Source of the DNA: Subtercola boreus
Lineage (GTDB): Bacteria > Actinomycetota > Actinomycetes > Actinomycetales > Microbacteriaceae
NCBI RefSeq assembly: GCF_003399625.1
Contig: NZ_NBXA01000028.1
Coordinates: forward strand, 1 to 61,004
Reading direction: 5' to 3'
Length of the DNA: 61,004 nt
Below are positions 59,467 through 61,004 of the stretch, in pieces. Under the pieces are notes generated by a model. That model worked only from the letters and a program-made list of their open reading frames with translations. It was not told the DNA's origin and searched no databases. Numbering within the stretch: the first letter of the stretch is position 1; every line of letters starts with the position of its first letter. Made by a program: the position numbers and the translations under genes.

Positions 59467-59814
59467 TCAGCGCAGGAAGACCACGCCGTTGCCGAAACGC
59501 TGTTCGGCGAGCAGGGTGAGCCGGGCATCCAGACCCGCCGGGAGGAACCGTTTGCCGCCGCCGACGATCACCGGCGAGACGAACCGATGCACCTCGTCGA
59601 CAAGCCGCGCGGCGAGCGCGTGGGCCGCGAGCGCAGCACCGCCGACGACGACGAGGTTCCGGCTCGCTTCGGCCCTCATCCGGGCCGCAGCCACGGGGTC
59701 GAATCGTGGCTCGAGGCGCGTGCGCGCGGTGTCGATGTCGGCGGGAACTGAGCCCGCGGCGTCCTCGATGTAGCCGCCGAGCGAGGTGATGCAGCAGTAG
59801 ATCAGACTCGCCAT
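59467..59814 (-). pseudogene. Internally deleted RibD-C/dihydrofolate reductase-like gene
   Basis: A 115-residue frame. It starts with the family N-terminus MASLIYCCITSLGGYIEDAA and continues directly with what is normally the C-terminal third (ARTRLEPRFDP, VGGAALAAHALAARLVDEVH, SPVIVGGGKRFLPAG, FGNGVVFLR). Complete members are about 180-200 residues. The middle, with much of the NADPH site (YGRRMY region), is missing without a frameshift. Normally a reductase; this copy is probably non-functional. The Gly in SLGGYI replaces the usual Asp. Confidence 0.75.
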
Positions 59815-60006
59815 GACGTCTGCCCGAGCGCTGACCCCTTCGCCTGCTGATGTGACTCCACGAGGGGCTTCTTCGGCTTCGGTTCCACGCTACCGAGATT
59901 TCCTCTGTATCTCCGGAAATCCTCCACAGGCGCCTCTATCGGCGAGTTCTCCACAGAAAGCTCCGCGCCCTCTGTTGCGGCTGCATCGAAGGTTCATTCT
60001 CTCCTT

Positions 60007-60951
60007 ATGACTGTGTCGATCGATCCCCGGATGATCAGCGTTCGCGATGTCGAGCGCGCGGGAGGCCACCGTCGCGAACTGGCGCGTGCCTCGACCCGGG
60101 GAACACTCCACCGGCTCCGGCCCGGCGTCTATGTCGCCACCGACACGTGGCGCACGCTGGATGAGGCCGAGAAGTACCTCGCCGTCTGTCGCGCAGCATC
60201 CACCACCGTCGGCGCCCGTCCGGTGCTCTCGCACTGGTCAGCGGCGGTCGTCCACGGGATCCCGATCCTCGGCTCATGGCCGACAGACATCCACCGCCTC
60301 ATGGAACGCACGTCGGGCGGGCGCTCCCGACCGGGAACGGTGGCTCACCCGACACGGCTCGACACGGCCGAGATCGTGGAGGTGAACGGGCTGCTCGTCA
60401 CCACGGTGGCTCGCACGACGGCCGATCTTGCCGCCTGCGCCTCCTTCGGGTCGGCGGTCGCCTCGGCCGACTACGTCCTCCATCGCAAACGGAAGAGGCA
60501 CCTCACAAGAGAACACATGCTGAATGCCATCGAGGTTGCGTGCGTCACCCGAGGCAGGCGCCGGGCTCACGCGATTCTCGAGTTCGCAACGGACCTCGCC
60601 GACTCGCCGGCCGAATCCGTGAGCCGGGTGAGCATGCACCTCGCTGGTCTCGTGATGCCCGAACTGCAGTCGGAATTCTTCGACGCCGACGGTTTCATCG
60701 GCGCGACCGACTTCCACTGGCCCGGAGTCCGGCTCGTCGGGGAGGTGGATGGCCGCCAGAAGTACCTCAAGCCCGAATACCTCGAGGGCCGCTCGCCGGG
60801 CGAGGTCGTCTACCTGGAGAAACTGCGGGAGGACCGACTCCGAAACATCGACCTCTCGGTGCGACGCTGGGACTGGCAGCGCGCCAACAGCCCGACACGC
60901 CTCGCGGCGCTGCTCCGCCCCGCGGGCGTCCCCCTCCGCCGCGGCGCCTGA
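60007..60951 (+). CDS. AbiEi-like protein with C-terminal nuclease-like fold
   Basis: A 314-residue cytoplasmic protein. The N-terminal part (RDVERAGGHRRELARASTRG, LHRLRPGVYVATDTW, SHWSAAVVHGIP) is the winged-helix/antitoxin-like fold found in AbiEi-related proteins. The C-terminal ~90 residues (FIGATDFHWP, RLVGEVDGRQKYL, EKLREDRLRN) carry the D..W....V.E.DG..K pattern of Vsr/DUF559-type endonuclease-like domains. No AbiEii partner is adjacent. Such solitary proteins are frequent in actinobacteria; function unknown. Confidence 0.72.
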   Translation: MTVSIDPRMISVRDVERAGGHRRELARASTRGTLHRLRPGVYVATDTWRTLDEAEKYLAVCRAASTTVGARPVLSHWSAAVVHGIPILGSWPTDIHRLMERTSGGRSRPGTVAHPTRLDTAEIVEVNGLLVTTVARTTADLAACASFGSAVASADYVLHRKRKRHLTREHMLNAIEVACVTRGRRRAHAILEFATDLADSPAESVSRVSMHLAGLVMPELQSEFFDADGFIGATDFHWPGVRLVGEVDGRQKYLKPEYLEGRSPGEVVYLEKLREDRLRNIDLSVRRWDWQRANSPTRLAALLRPAGVPLRRGA

Positions 60952-61004
60952 CGCGGCCCGCCGCCCCCGCGCCGTCGCCCCGCCCCGCCGCCCCGCGCCG
61001 CCAC

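Noticed and set aside
60007-60951. Complete AbiE-type toxin-antitoxin system
   Set aside because: Only an AbiEi-like N-terminus is seen; no nucleotidyltransferase AbiEii gene lies within the remaining sequence or upstream.

Overview
The window looks like a chromosomal segment of a high-GC actinomycete, most probably a member of the Microbacteriaceae or a close relative. The grounds are the GC content and codon use, frequent GTG starts, the tRNA-Glu/Asp/Phe cluster, and families typical of that group (DUF2277, DUF2510, DUF4436, a CtpE-like P-type ATPase, actinobacterial M23 hydrolase). No rRNA, CRISPR array, transposase or phage module was seen. Assignments come from reading motifs by eye; no database search was run.

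Layout. 0.1-2.4 kb: a secreted coiled-coil M23 peptidase, three tRNAs with two intrinsic terminators, and a DUF2277 protein. 2.5-18.2 kb: a sugar catabolic island. It has a ribose-type ABC transporter (lipoprotein, double ATPase, permease), an AraC regulator, a 1101-residue DUF5107/TPR protein, two zinc-type dehydrogenases, a mutarotase-fold protein, two tandem L-arabinose/L-fucose-isomerase-like proteins and a LacI regulator. No sugar kinase or aldolase is present. Both divergent promoter regions carry AACGATT/AACGGTT boxes that look like LacI-type operators. 18.3-22 kb: a membrane protein, a NarL-type two-component system and a DUF998 protein. 22.1-27.4 kb: a beta-glucoside PTS operon (IIBCA, GH1 6-phospho-beta-glucosidase, BglG/LicT antiterminator, phosphatase) whose leader shows an overlapping antiterminator and terminator.

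27.5-38.7 kb: an oxidoreductase, a lipoprotein and a group of surface genes: HupE/UreJ, a secreted metallophosphatase ending in a WxL-like domain, a DUF916 WxL-partner-like membrane protein, a MarR/EamA divergent pair with a clear palindromic operator, a Tat-type exported protein and a large lamin-tail-domain protein. 38.8-47.7 kb: a small toxin-antitoxin pair, GNAT, a 49-residue membrane peptide, a Mug-type glycosylase, SDR and AKR enzymes, a ricin/FN3/PQQ-type sugar dehydrogenase, menB and an Abi_2 (HEPN) defence gene of lower GC. 47.7-61 kb: hydrolases, GrpB, DUF4232 lipoprotein, SDR, DHA2 drug exporter, Ppx/GppA phosphatase, small membrane proteins, P-type ATPase, DUF4436, an internally deleted RibD-type reductase and an AbiEi-like protein.

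The most unusual signals are a dispersed ~60-bp palindrome (four copies and one half copy between 33.8 and 52 kb), the kinase-less double-isomerase island, the WxL-like phosphatase with its DUF916 partner, and the Abi_2 protein whose C-terminus resembles an antitoxin domain.
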